DNA from: Hormiphora californensis
Taxonomy: Eukaryota; Ctenophora; Tentaculata; Cydippida; Pleurobrachiidae
Direction of reading: 5' to 3'
Length of the DNA: 64,000 nucleotides
Assembly (NCBI GenBank): GCA_020137815.1
Contig: CM035351.1
Coordinates: forward strand, 4,175,078-4,239,077
The notes under the pieces were generated by a model. It did not search any database. It was not told the origin of the DNA and saw only the letters and a list, made by a program, of their open reading frames with translations. The position numbers and the translations under genes were made by a program. Below are positions 29,001 through 40,866 of this stretch, in pieces; the stretch's first letter is position 1, and the number at the start of each line of letters is the position of its first letter.

Positions 29001-30796
29001 ATAACACCATCTTACTACCTACTGACTACTAACTACCCACTTGGTAGTATCCAGGTTCTTAGTTCCCTCCCTCCCCCAAAAACACCCTCTACTCCATATA
29101 TTCAGGTGATCAGTACGGGATCCCTGAGGCTGGATGCTAAGAACTTGACCTGGTTTATCAACTGGCAGGCGGGGCAACTGCTACAGAGCAACACATACCT
29201 TCACACTATCCTGGCCTCTCAGCAGATAATGCTAAGGGTAACAGAGTACAGGCAACCTTTCGTCCACTCAACTTGTCTGGATAAAATGCTGAATATTCTC
29301 TCTACACGCATCAGCTTCCAGGTAAGGTATATTCGTGGTCAAACAAGTCTCGAATATCGGTGTATAGTAGATTCAAACAAGTCTCGAATATTGGTGTATA
29401 GATCTCAAATAGGTTTAAAAAAGTAGACACTAGACCTCGTGTTAAAACATCGATCTATGTATTAATGCCCGAACATATGTTTTAATTCCTACTATCTATC
29501 CCCCAGCTCCAGTACCAGATTGTGTTTTGTCTATGGCTGCTTAGTTTCCGGACAACCTATTGCTTCAAGCTGCTGGAATTCATCAAGCCGACAGCGGAGA
29601 TTCTCAGACAGGCCATTAAGGAGAAAGTGATCAGGATAATCATGCAGTTTTATAGGAATATCCTGGATAATCATACTGTACCCCGGAAACCAGCGGAGTT
29701 GATGATCCAGGGAAAAGTTCAGGTAGGGACAACTGGGTTTAGGGAAGGGGGTGTTAGGTACGGTGTTCTCTTTCCTAATTCTCTCGCGCTTTCCACCACC
29801 TCGTGTGTGTCACATGATCTGAGGGGATACCAACCTGGTATACCTTGCCTTGTTAGACCCTGTTTCGGTGTAAAGGAGGGTTAGAATAAGGTATACCTTA
29901 CTCAAGGGCCGGGAGATGGAGAATTTAAATTTAGAGAAGAAAATGCTAATTAAATAATGGGATATGTGAATGTCTGCTGTGTACTAAACAGGGGAAGTGC
30001 TAATTTATCATATAACTATCAGGTGACAGTTGGACAGTTACCACCCATCCCATCCTATAGGTGACAGTGGGACAGCTAACAGAAAAGAATTGGAAAGATG
30101 AGGACATCAAGGATGACGTGGAACAGGTAAAGGCAGTCCTGGACACCATGCTGCAAGACATGTCCACTTTTGACAGCTACCTGGCGGAGGTGAAGAGCGG
30201 TAAATTGGAGTGGTCACCACTCCACACAAACCCGGCGTTCTGGCGGGAAAATGCCCAAAAACTCAACCAGAATGACCATGAAGTGCTGAGGATGATAAAA
30301 ATATTGTTGAAGGATGAGCGAGATCCAACCACGTTGGCTGTGTGTGCCCATGATGTTGGGGAGTATGTCCGGCACTACCCCGTGGTAAGTGGTTTCAGGG
30401 GGGAGAGAGATCAACTTTCTCCCTTATTGTGACTCTCTTTCTCTGTCTTTACACTCCTCAGTCCTTGCTTAGTTGTGCTTTCATTAAACCGTGAGAGATC
30501 AACTTTCTCTCTATTGTGTTTGTCGTATCTTCCTTACCTTAATTCCTGTCTACAGGGCAAGTTCAACATTGAAAAACTTGGATTGAAGGAGCGAGTGGTG
30601 TGCCTTCTTGAAAATGATGACCCTAAGGTAACATAAACTGAACAGGAAGATAATTTTATCAGAGATTAAATTTGAATTTGTTGTTTATTCTCCTCTAATT
30701 ATTTACTCCCTGCTCCAGGTGAAGGCTGCTGCTCTGCTGGCTCTACAAAAGCTGATGCTGAATAACTGGGAATTCTTGGCCAAAACGAATGCCTAA
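26082..30796 (+). CDS. ATP6V1H: V-type ATPase subunit H
   Basis: Regulatory subunit of the V1 sector, which couples V1 to Vo and switches ATPase activity on vacuolar and lysosomal membranes. Eight exons, all phase 0: 26082-26225, 28355-28471, 28760-28948, 29106-29321, 29507-29722, 30061-30384, 30556-30627 and 30719-30796. They give about 451 residues against about 480 in vertebrates. Family landmarks are MLRVTEYRQPF and FQLQYQIVFCLWLLSF in the Armadillo/HEAT fold, LEWSPLHTNPAFWRENA, the near-invariant HDVGEYVRHYP, and LALQKLMLNNWEFL at the end. Intron 1 (2.1 kb) is enlarged by a hairpin element; the other introns are about 90-340 bp. Exon 6 is preceded by a partial copy of its own first bases. 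First of six collinear genes. Confidence 0.95.
26251..28078. mobile_element. 1.8-kb hairpin element in ATP6V1H intron 1, TTA target site
   Basis: Left and right arms of about 880 bp are near-perfect inverted copies around a loop at about 27140-27212. The ends read TAGTCCTAGGCATTTG, and TTA flanks both sides (26251-26253 and 28076-28078). Each arm contains two diverged tandem copies of a roughly 190-bp unit (core GTCGCAATCGTTCA). There is no coding capacity. A 3-bp TTA duplication is typical of PIF/Harbinger elements. The outermost bases are less conserved than the interior, so the exact ends are provisional. Confidence 0.75.
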
Positions 30797-31415
30797 AGAA
30801 ACTTTTTAGGACTTTGTTTAAATCTTGTGAGACTGCATTGAAAGTAGAATGTAACTTTTGTAACTGATGTCTGATTATTAATGGCTGGTCCATAATTCTT
30901 CTGAGAATTGTTTTTCCATGTGTTTGCTAACCCATTTCACTTCAAATTGAGGGCCCAATCTTTCGATATTAACTCTATTATCGGGGACCTGGACGTGGGT
31001 GCCCCGTCCTCGTGTGTCAAAAGGCCTGCAAACTCCTTACACACGAACCCATGTGTTGATCATGTAACGCGCGACGACCGCCCTACAGCATTTTGTGATT
31101 TCCTGTTCGCGCTAGCGCAATGCGCGCGACACCAAATGGCACGCGCAAATCCATTTTGAAGAATTGACTGCGCGCTTGTGATACGATTGAACGCGCGCGT
31201 GTTGAATCCAACTCAAAATCACTTGGATTTTTGGTTCATTTTTTTCTCAGAATTTTCGAAATCGTGGCCTTTTTCGGTCGTTTTCTGAATTCTAAAGCTT
31301 GTGGTGAATAACTTATCCCTTTCAAGTCCTAAAAGGCTGTAAAACATATCTTACATATTGCCCCAATTAGAATTAAAAGATTTAACGTTATAATTTAGCT
31401 CGTAGCCAATCCAAA

Positions 31416-31683
31416 ATGGGTCCCGCCTCTGTGAAAATCTACAACTCTGTATTCAAGAAGTATTCCACATACGCCCTCTTCGCTGTTGGTTTTGGCGTGA
31501 TGTGGGAAAGGTTCATTAACGTAAACGTCGATAGCTACTATGCTAAAGTGAACGCTGGGGTGAGTACATTTAAATCAGACACAAAAAGTAAGACCCCTAA
31601 AATGTTGTGACCGATGACTTACCTTCCACTAATTTCAGCGTCTGTGGAAGGATATCAAGAACAACTACGAAAAGGCTGAATAA
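31416..31683 (+). CDS. UQCR10: cytochrome bc1 complex subunit 9
   Basis: Small subunit of respiratory complex III in the inner mitochondrial membrane. Two exons, 31416-31559 and 31639-31683, joined in phase 0 give 62 residues (family about 60-65). Landmarks are the basic N-terminus with SVFKKYSTYALFAVGFG, the single transmembrane helix, WERFINVNVDSYYAKVNAG, and the end RLWKDIKNNYEK. This matches the QCR9 pattern FERxxDxxxDxxxxxxNxGKLWKxIKxKYE. The kinase gene starts only 147 bp downstream. The ATG follows an AG 10 bases upstream in TTTAGCTCGTAG. Confidence 0.9.
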
Positions 31684-31830
31684 ATCTGAGTTGTACAATT
31701 AACCGCTATATAAGTTATTGCTATTTAGAGTGTCACCATTTTGTACTAGTGTCGATCTACCGTGAAACTGTGTTTTATTGCCCCCCCCCCCCTTAATAAT
31801 TATTAACCCTCCCTTCCTTCTCTGTAGGAC

Positions 31831-34800
31831 ATGGCCTCTGTATGTGACAGTATTCTGAACCTATCCCTAAAGGACACCCCCTCCGTGGAGAGCACCTTCG
31901 CTCAGCTTGGTATTGCGGACACAGTTGTGACACAGGAATCATTAGACGCAGCAAAACGGGTGAACAGTCAACTTATTGCCACTATACGGAAACTAAATGA
32001 CTACATTATCACACTCCACAAGATGATAGCCTTGTTGAGGAAACAGAAGAGTGAACTAAGTAGAGTGAGGGTCTCTGAAACAATATCGTGTGATCTCAAT
32101 AACTTGTCTCTCAATGACAGCAACAATAACTCACTGAATGAACTTTTAGACGCACTAAAGAAAGAAGAGACAATTCTAACGAACACTATTCATCAGAAAC
32201 AGTTGATATTACAACAGACAAGAGAGACAGAACAGATACAAGTAACAGATTTACAGAGTAAAACCACTCAGCTTGAGGCGGAAAACAGAGATTTAAGAGC
32301 GGAAAATGACCGGTTAAATTCCCGGATCAGTGCCAGTTCTTCAGAGGTCCAGATACTGCACAACAAGGTCAATGTCTGTACTAGACTGCTAGAGGAGCGA
32401 GATGAACCCCGTCCGGAACAACAGTGGATTGTGGAACCAACTGAAATCGACATATCTCCCCGGATTTTAGGAACTGGTGCCTGGGGTACGGTGTCTCTAG
32501 GATCGTTCCGTGGTCTAACTGTAGCGGTGAAACAGTTACACCGAATGATCCTCTCCCCTCACAATAGATCCAAGTTCCTCCGGGAAATGGAGATATCAGC
32601 CCGGGTCCGGCATCCTCACATTGTACAGTTCCTGTGCTGTTCCCAACGAGCCAGTACTCTCCTTGTGGTAACAGAGGTAATGGAGATGAGTGTGAGGGAA
32701 GCGTATCTAGGACAACTTGTATCACCACCCCAACTCCTCAAATCTCTGCTACAGTGCAGTCTGGCACTTCAGTATCTGCACGCCTTTACTCCGCAACCAA
32801 TTCTACACAGGGACATCAGTAGCTGCAATCTCCTGTTATCCTCTCGGGAGGGTGGGTTGGCAAAGTTATCTGATTTTGGGGCTGCTAACTTCCTCAGGGT
32901 GGCGGTGGCGGTCTTTCTGTCCACTAGAAAGGGCTCTGAGCCCCGGACACCATTGTGTACAACTTGGCAAAGGGGTTCATCCCAGGGTATACGATGTGAA
33001 GCCTACAACCTCTCGTATTCCAAGAACCGTGGTGCGTGATGAAGAATCACATCCCTCACAAGGTGCCACTGTTAATCGCTATTCTGTCCTGGGTGATACC
33101 AGACTAAACAGATAAGCGAAACGGAACACCACGGTACTAAACCAGTAAAGGTTGAAAAACAATCCGTTTCGGGAGCCTAGCAAACTCCCGTACCGTATCG
33201 GCCTGCTTACTCCTGTCTCTCCTGGAACGTTATCACGGTTGGTTTCTGGTGAGAGTGGCCGATTTATCTTTTGGGGTTTGGATCAGTTCCTGCGGTTTCC
33301 GGTGATGGACTAGTGGCGCGGCATCATCGGTTATGGAGGGTGCTATTAATGCCTACCTGAGAGGGGGGACCCTCTCTGTACCCTCTTAGCCATCTGAAAA
33401 GTAATCAATGAAGTCCACCAATAGCACCAGGGTTAAAGCCCCTGATATTCTTGCAGAGGCCAATGGCGCCCTTGAAGTGGTAAGCTTAAAGCCTCCGGGA
33501 GGGCCTGCTACAGATGGCCGGAGGTCCGAGCCGGAACCAGAAAACCCCTTAAAAACTACAAAAAAATCTAGGATTTTAGGGTGTAATAGTGAGACGGTTT
33601 TTGGCACCCTAAATGTGAGGACCATACGCGAGGCTTATCGTAGAGATGTCATGGAGAGCGAGTTTGTGAGGAGCGGCCTGTGTATCCTGGGGGTGCAGGA
33701 GCACCGGATTTGTCACTCTGAGAGGGTCTGTGTGCAGAGAGGGAGAGGTTTCTCGTTTATTTCTTCATCAGCCTGGAGGTCTGGATCAGGGGCATCTTGC
33801 GGGGGTGTAGGAGTGTATGTAAATCAAGATGCGTACTCGGCAGTGAAAATGGTGAAGTCATACACTAACCGAATACTTACTTGTGAGCTTCACTGGCAAC
33901 CCTGCTCTCACTGTCATTTGTGTGTACGCCCCTACTGAGGGGAGTGATCCAGCGGAGGCAGAGAGTTTCCATGAGGCCCTGAGGGGAGCTATCCATGAGG
34001 TTCCAGGCACAGGATGTTCTGGTTGTGTTAGGGGACCTAAACGCCCATCTGTCTAGGGAATCGCCGGACGATGGGGGTTGGTATTTTCATTCAACGTCGA
34101 ATAGGAACGGGGCGCTGCTCCGTGATACTATGTTAGAATGTAATCTGGTGGCAGGTAATCCATCGTTTCCAGAAAAAGCTGGCTAAGCTTCATACTTTTA
34201 CCAGTGAGGGCACACTCTGCCAAAGTCAAATTGATTATATTCTGATTCGACGGAAGTGGAAGAACTCTCTGCGTAACGTAGAGGTAGTGGACACGTTTGG
34301 TAGTGTAGGGTCTGATCATAGAGCAGTTCTTGGTTTCCTTCGCCTCAGTCTACGGAAGACTAAACGTGCTAAAGGGCAGATCAAGTTCGATTATACTTGT
34401 CTCAGAGAGGAGCCTGACATGTGTGAGAGGTACAGTGTGGAGGTGAGGAATAGGTATAATGTGTTGAGGACAGATGTGGAGGATGCTTCTGGAAGGTATG
34501 GGGCATTTGTGTCGGCTGTTGGTGAAACCAATAAGCACTTACTGCCACGGAAGCGCAGACGTGCTACCGATAGCGCTATGAGTGATTTGAGAGTTCGTAG
34601 TGTAAGAGACGAGTTGTTCGAAGCTAAGAAAGCTTTGTTTCTCCATCCCACTGAGAATAATCGAGTCGAGGTTAGCGAGAGGAGAGAACTCTTAAAGGAA
34701 ACGCATGCCTCAGTCACTGAAGAACTTATCTCTCAGAAGATTCGTCGGGTAGAAACTGCTAATGACGAGAGGAAAAATAAGGTGGCGTGGGACCTCATTA

Positions 34801-36779
34801 GAGATGTTACTGGGGACTCTAAAGGAAATGGTGGTGGCCTGGTAGAAGGCGGTAGTGCTGAGGGGAGGCTGGAGTCATGGAGGAAACACTTTTCTGGGAT
34901 ACTCGGTGAACCGCCTAGTGTTCCTGATGAGGACCTTGTCATTAATACAGTATGTGAGGAGCTCCCTATATCTACTGATACGTTCAGTCAGGATGAGTAT
35001 ACCGCAGCTAGGAGGTCCATTAAGGAGGGGAAGGCGCCTGGAGATGATGGTCTAGCACCTGAGGTCCTGAAACGGGGAGGTGTCGATGACATTGTATTAG
35101 AGTTCTTCAACGATGCACTGGAATATGGTAGTTTCCCTGAACAATGGAAGAGCCTTCTTATAGTTCCAGTTCCTAAAAAGGGGGACCTCACTAAAACTAG
35201 TAACTATAGGGGAATCTCTCTGACCTCCGTTGCTCTAAAAACTCTCAATAAGATGATCCTCAACCGCCTACTACCCCATATTGAGCCTATTTTGAGGGAT
35301 AACCAGAATGGATTCCGACCAGGGAGGTCTACTACCAGTCACATTCTGGCCCTTCGGCGGCTGTTGGAAGGGGTAACAGAAAGGAAATTAACTTCTGTTA
35401 TCCTATTTATAGACTTTCGGCGTGCGTTTGATTCTTTGCACAGGGGTATTCTTATGCGCATTCTGAGAGCGTACGGTATTCCTGACAAATTAGTTCGGCT
35501 TATAGAATGTTCGTACGAGGACACCATGGCCCGGGTTAAAACGGAGGACGGACTCACGGAGGCTATATTAATTCTGGCTGGCGTTTTACAGGGGGACACC
35601 TTGGCTCCATATTTGTTTATTATAGCTATTGACTATGTCATGAGAGAGGCTCTAGCTGGTAGGGACGTTGGATTTACCCTCAGGAAGAGGAAGAGTAGGC
35701 GTTATCCTGAAGTGAAGATCACAGACACCGATTACGCTGATGACCTGTCACTCCTTTCGGACACAATCGAACAGGCACAGGAATTCTTAGAAAGTCTGGA
35801 AACGGCAGCGGCTGCAGTTGGTCTTCACCTGAATGAAGGGAAGACTAAGTTTATGGCTACTGGTATAGAGGAACCTTCCCTCGTTAGCTCTACGGGAAAC
35901 TATCTAGAACAAGTGGAAGATTTCGTTTACCTTGGTGCCCACCTTAAATCGACGGAGAAGGATTTTAACATTAGGAAGGCTAAGGCCTGGGCAGCCTGTC
36001 ATAGACTCAAAGGAATATGGAAAACTGACCTGAGAAGGAGCATTAAGGTAAACCTGTTCCGTACTACTGTAGAGGCTATTCTATTATACGGCGCTGAAAC
36101 GTGGACCCTTACATCTACTATGGAGAAACAATTGGATGGCTGTTATAGTAGGATGCTACGCATGGCGCTTGGCATCAACTGGTGGGATAGGGTCTCTAAT
36201 GAGGAAGTCTTCCAGAATGTCCCCAGAGTTTCTGAGACTGTGAGGACTCGTAGACTTAGGCTGGCTGGACATGTCCACAGGCACGAGGAGCTAACAGCTC
36301 ACCAACTGCTGTTTTGGGAACCTGATAGGGGCTCTAGAAGCCGGGGTAGACCCAAGAAAACCTATATTAACCAGCTCAGGGAGGATACTGGCCTATCTAA
36401 TGATGGCGATATCAAGAGGCTAATGGAAGATCGTGTGCTGTGGCGGACCGAACTGACTGCTCGGACAATGAAGCCGCCTTAAGTCAGTCAAGTAAGTCAA
36501 GCTATTTATGGGGCTCCCGAGGCGTTCTCCACAGTTCAAACTACCAAAATAGACGTGTATAGTTTTGGTGTGCTGGCGGTTGAGTTAGCGCTACAAAGAC
36601 TACCAGACCCAGCTAGTAGAGAGTCCAGGATCAGGTCAGTGGAGAGTGCAGAGCTGAGGGAGTTGTGTGGTGCCATGCTAGCTAGAAGCCCTGAAAATAG
36701 ACCCGAAATGAGAGATGTAACAGGGTGCCTTCGGGTAATTCTGAAACAACCTTCCGGTGTTCCCCAAGACTGTGTTTAA
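31831..36779 (+). pseudogene. coiled-coil protein kinase disrupted by a LINE
   Basis: The N-terminal half (residues about 1-200) is a coiled coil with heptads. The kinase domain begins with the glycine loop GTGAWGTVS and VAVKQL, then HRDISSCN (His about 326) and DFG (Asp about 348). The frame then leaves kinase sequence near 32895 and a LINE follows. Kinase sequence resumes at about 36508 with AIYGAPEAF, then DVYSFGVLAVEL and RPEMRDV, and stops at 36779. The catalytic motifs are intact (K, HRD, DFG, APE). The break falls in the activation segment, so this allele cannot make a full kinase. It is otherwise intronless and resembles the tyrosine-kinase-like group. ATTAAA follows near 36838. The ATG lies three bases after CTCTGTAG. 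Confidence 0.8.
32897..36507 (+). mobile_element. APE-type non-LTR retrotransposon inserted in the kinase gene
   Basis: The 5' UTR-like stretch (about 32900-33590) is followed by an endonuclease region. GTLNVRTIREAY and ILGVQEHRI mark the start of an APE-type exonuclease-endonuclease-phosphatase domain. The endonuclease region is split over three frames (33408-33938, 33995-34186, then into 34190-34380). Next comes a long open frame, 34287-36482, encoding reverse transcriptase: VPKKGDLTKTSNYRGISL, the catalytic DYADDLSLL, then ILLYGAETWTLT and RLAGHVHRHEEL. The tail is short, GTCAGTCAAGTAAGTCAAG. The retrotransposon is probably dead because of the endonuclease frameshifts, but it is young enough that its RT is uninterrupted. 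Exact ends and target-site duplication are not resolved. Confidence 0.85.
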
Positions 36780-36971
36780 TTTTTCACCCGATTTTATGTT
36801 GAGTATGTTTTGATCTTTTCTGTTTTTATGATTTTTGATTAAAGTTCTTGTTCACATTTTTATCAGAACTGTTGTATTTTTCCCGTTTCTCCCCTCTTGC
36901 AATCCCTAAACAAGATAACCTACCCCTCCCTTGAGAATATAACCGACAACACACACATCTCACATAGCGAG

Positions 36972-38146
<1,175 letters not shown>

Positions 38147-38388
38147 AGAGAGAGATCATGGACAGTGACCCTCTTTTGATCTAAATTATAAATATCTAAG
38201 GATTAATTTTTATAGAAACCCACGATTGTTGTTTTGTTTTCTACACTTGTCTTTCAACAAACTCAAAGCGGGAGTTTTTCTATTCTCAAACTCCTTACCC
38301 TTCATATTTTATATAAATCTCCCTGGTCCTCTAATCTCGCAAGTCCCAACAATATCCTCAATTATCTCAAAATATCTCCTGCTAGACA

Positions 38389-40686
38389 ATGAAATTGAAT
38401 ATCGATGGCCTACTGGTCTACTTCCCCTACGAATACGTGTATCCTGAACAATACACCTACATGCGGGAACTGAAACAGACACTGGACGCCAAGGGCCACG
38501 GTGTCCTGGAGATGCCTAGTGGAACTGGCAAAACGACCACAATCCTCTCCCTGGTGGTCGCATATCTCAGGGAACACCCTGGCAAGCTCCAGAAACTAGT
38601 GTACTGTACCAGGACAGTCCCTGAGATGGAGAAGGTATTGGAGGAGATGAGAAGGTTGGATGAGTACTATACTCGGTCTGAGCAGACTCTGGGTTTTGTT
38701 ACCGTTGGGTTAACCTCACGGAAACACATGTGTGTTAACCCAGATGTGTTAAAGTTGAGGGAGGGAAAGAGTGTGGATGCTAAATGCCACTCTCTCACAA
38801 TGGGTTGGATCAGGCAGAGAGAGGGAACGGACAAATGTTCGTGGTTTGAAGATTTCGAGGAGCGAGGAAAACACTCTCACCTTGAACCCGGTGTCTACAG
38901 TATGGATGATTTGAAGAATTATGGACGGGTCAAGGGATGGTGTCCCTATTTCCTATCCAGAACTGCCATCTACACAGCCAACATAGTGGTCTTCTCCTAT
39001 CACTACATGTTGGATCCCAAAATAGCGGAGCTTGTAACCAAGAACCTAACGAGTCAGGCGTGCATTATCTTTGACGAGGCTCACAACATTGATAATGTCT
39101 GTATTGACAGTATGAGCTTGGTAATCACTCGGAAAACTCTAGAGAGAGCCAAGGACAATATAACGACTATTGATAACAGGGTACGGGATCTGAAAGAGAG
39201 GGACGCTCAGAAACTGCGGGATGAGTATAGTAAGTTAGTGGAGGGGTTGCGGCAGGCGGCTGAGGAGTCGGAGAACAACACGTACATGAGTAACCCTGTC
39301 CTACCAGAGGACATACTGAGGGAGAACGTGCCTGGGAATATTAGAAACTGTCAACATTTCCTGGCTTTTATGAGGAGGTTTGTTGAGTATCTTAAGGGTG
39401 TGCTAAAGGTGCAACATGTCGTGTCTGATACCCCTGCATCGTTCCTACAAAACATCCATTCTACGGTGTGTATAGAAAGGAAACCGCTCCGTTTTGTTAC
39501 CCAACGTCTCAACTCTCTGATGAAGACACTTGAGATTCAGGACATGGAGAACTTCAGACCTCTCTCCGTTATAGCATCCTTTGCGACCCTCGTATCAACC
39601 TACTCTAAGGGGTTCAGTATAATAATAGAACCGTATGACGCCCGAACACCCTCCATTTACAATCCAGTTCTCCACTTCACATGTATGGATGCGAGTATAG
39701 CCATCAAACCTGTCTTCTCCCGATTTCAAAGTACCATCATCACCAGTGGGACTCTCTCCCCAATCGATATGTACCCCCGAATCCTGGATTTCAGACCAGT
39801 CACCACTTCATCATATTCAATGACCCTAGCTAGGGACTGCATCCTGCCCCTTATTGTATCGCGTGGTGGGGATCAGGTATCAATATCATCACGATATGAG
39901 ACCAGGGACGACATTGCAGTGATCCGTAACTATGGCAACCTCCTAGCGGAGATGGCTGGAGTTGTGCCAGATGGAATGGTTTGTTTTTTTACGAGTTACG
40001 AGTACATGGATAGTGTTGTTTCCACCTGGGTTAACCAGGGTATCATGAGCAACGTTCAGAAACACAAACTCGTCTTCTTTGAAACGCAAAACAACGCTGA
40101 AACTAACCTGGCCCTGGAGAACTATTACAGGGCGTGTGATAATGGGAGGGGAGCTGTGTTGTTGTCGGTAGCCCGGGGTAAAGTATCTGAGGGTATTGAT
40201 TTCCATGGTCATTATGGGAGGTGTGTCATTATGTTTGGTATACCTTACGTCTACACACAGAGTAGGGTACTCCGTGCTAGGTTGGACTACCTCAGGGAAC
40301 AGTATCGGATCAGGGAGCAGGACTTCCTGACTTTTGATGCCCTCAGACACGCCTCACAGTGTGTCGGGCGGGTCCTCAGAGGAAAGAGTGATTATGGGAT
40401 TATGATATTCGCTGATAAGAGATATTCCAGGGCAGACAAACGGGGTAAAATTCCCCGGTGGATACAGGACCATTTAGGGGATGGGGTCAGTTCCCTGGCT
40501 ACTGATGAAGCTGTGCAGATGGTGAAGGGCTTCCTTAGAAAGATGGCACAACCCTTCCCCCAGGAAGCCCAAATCGGACTTTCCATGTTGACCCACGAAC
40601 AAGTGAGGAAGTTGGAGGAGAAGCATGAGAAAGAGAAACGTGTGGAGGAGGAGGGAGATGGTTACAGTGATGATATGTCAGAATAG
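38389..40686 (+). CDS. ERCC2: TFIIH 5'-3' DNA helicase XPD/ERCC2
   Basis: ATP-dependent helicase of transcription factor IIH that opens DNA in nucleotide excision repair. The single uninterrupted frame of 765 residues matches the family length (about 760). Visible motifs are Walker A MPSGTGKT with Lys48, four cysteines for the 4Fe-4S cluster (about 115, 133, 150, 185), the DEAH box (229-232), and helicase motifs V-VI ([30 protein letters not shown]). All catalytic residues are present. The gene has no introns, although its neighbours do. It starts 242 bp after NDUFAB1, with CTCCTGCTAG three bases before ATG, and ends 180 bp before SZT2. Confidence 0.97.
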   Translation: MKLNIDGLLVYFPYEYVYPEQYTYMRELKQTLDAKGHGVLEMPSGTGKTTTILSLVVAYLREHPGKLQKLVYCTRTVPEMEKVLEEMRRLDEYYTRSEQTLGFVTVGLTSRKHMCVNPDVLKLREGKSVDAKCHSLTMGWIRQREGTDKCSWFEDFEERGKHSHLEPGVYSMDDLKNYGRVKGWCPYFLSRTAIYTANIVVFSYHYMLDPKIAELVTKNLTSQACIIFDEAHNIDNVCIDSMSLVITRKTLERAKDNITTIDNRVRDLKERDAQKLRDEYSKLVEGLRQAAEESENNTYMSNPVLPEDILRENVPGNIRNCQHFLAFMRRFVEYLKGVLKVQHVVSDTPASFLQNIHSTVCIERKPLRFVTQRLNSLMKTLEIQDMENFRPLSVIASFATLVSTYSKGFSIIIEPYDARTPSIYNPVLHFTCMDASIAIKPVFSRFQSTIITSGTLSPIDMYPRILDFRPVTTSSYSMTLARDCILPLIVSRGGDQVSISSRYETRDDIAVIRNYGNLLAEMAGVVPDGMVCFFTSYEYMDSVVSTWVNQGIMSNVQKHKLVFFETQNNAETNLALENYYRACDNGRGAVLLSVARGKVSEGIDFHGHYGRCVIMFGIPYVYTQSRVLRARLDYLREQYRIREQDFLTFDALRHASQCVGRVLRGKSDYGIMIFADKRYSRADKRGKIPRWIQDHLGDGVSSLATDEAVQMVKGFLRKMAQPFPQEAQIGLSMLTHEQVRKLEEKHEKEKRVEEEGDGYSDDMSE

Positions 40687-40866
40687 CGTGACGTGACTCT
40701 CTGACGTCATAGGGTGTGGGTGACAAGGACTGTTTTTATACGTGCTTTATTTTTGTTTCGTAATTTATTATTTTATCAAAGTTCAAACATCTCTAGCTCT
40801 TATAATTTCTGCAAAATGTTACAACAACTATAATTTCTCGTGTTTTCAACAGAATGACAGGCGAGT

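Noticed and set aside
32897-33115. Kinase C-terminus as VAVAVFLSTRKGSEPRTP...
   Set aside because: This is read-through into the LINE 5' region; true kinase sequence resumes near 36508.
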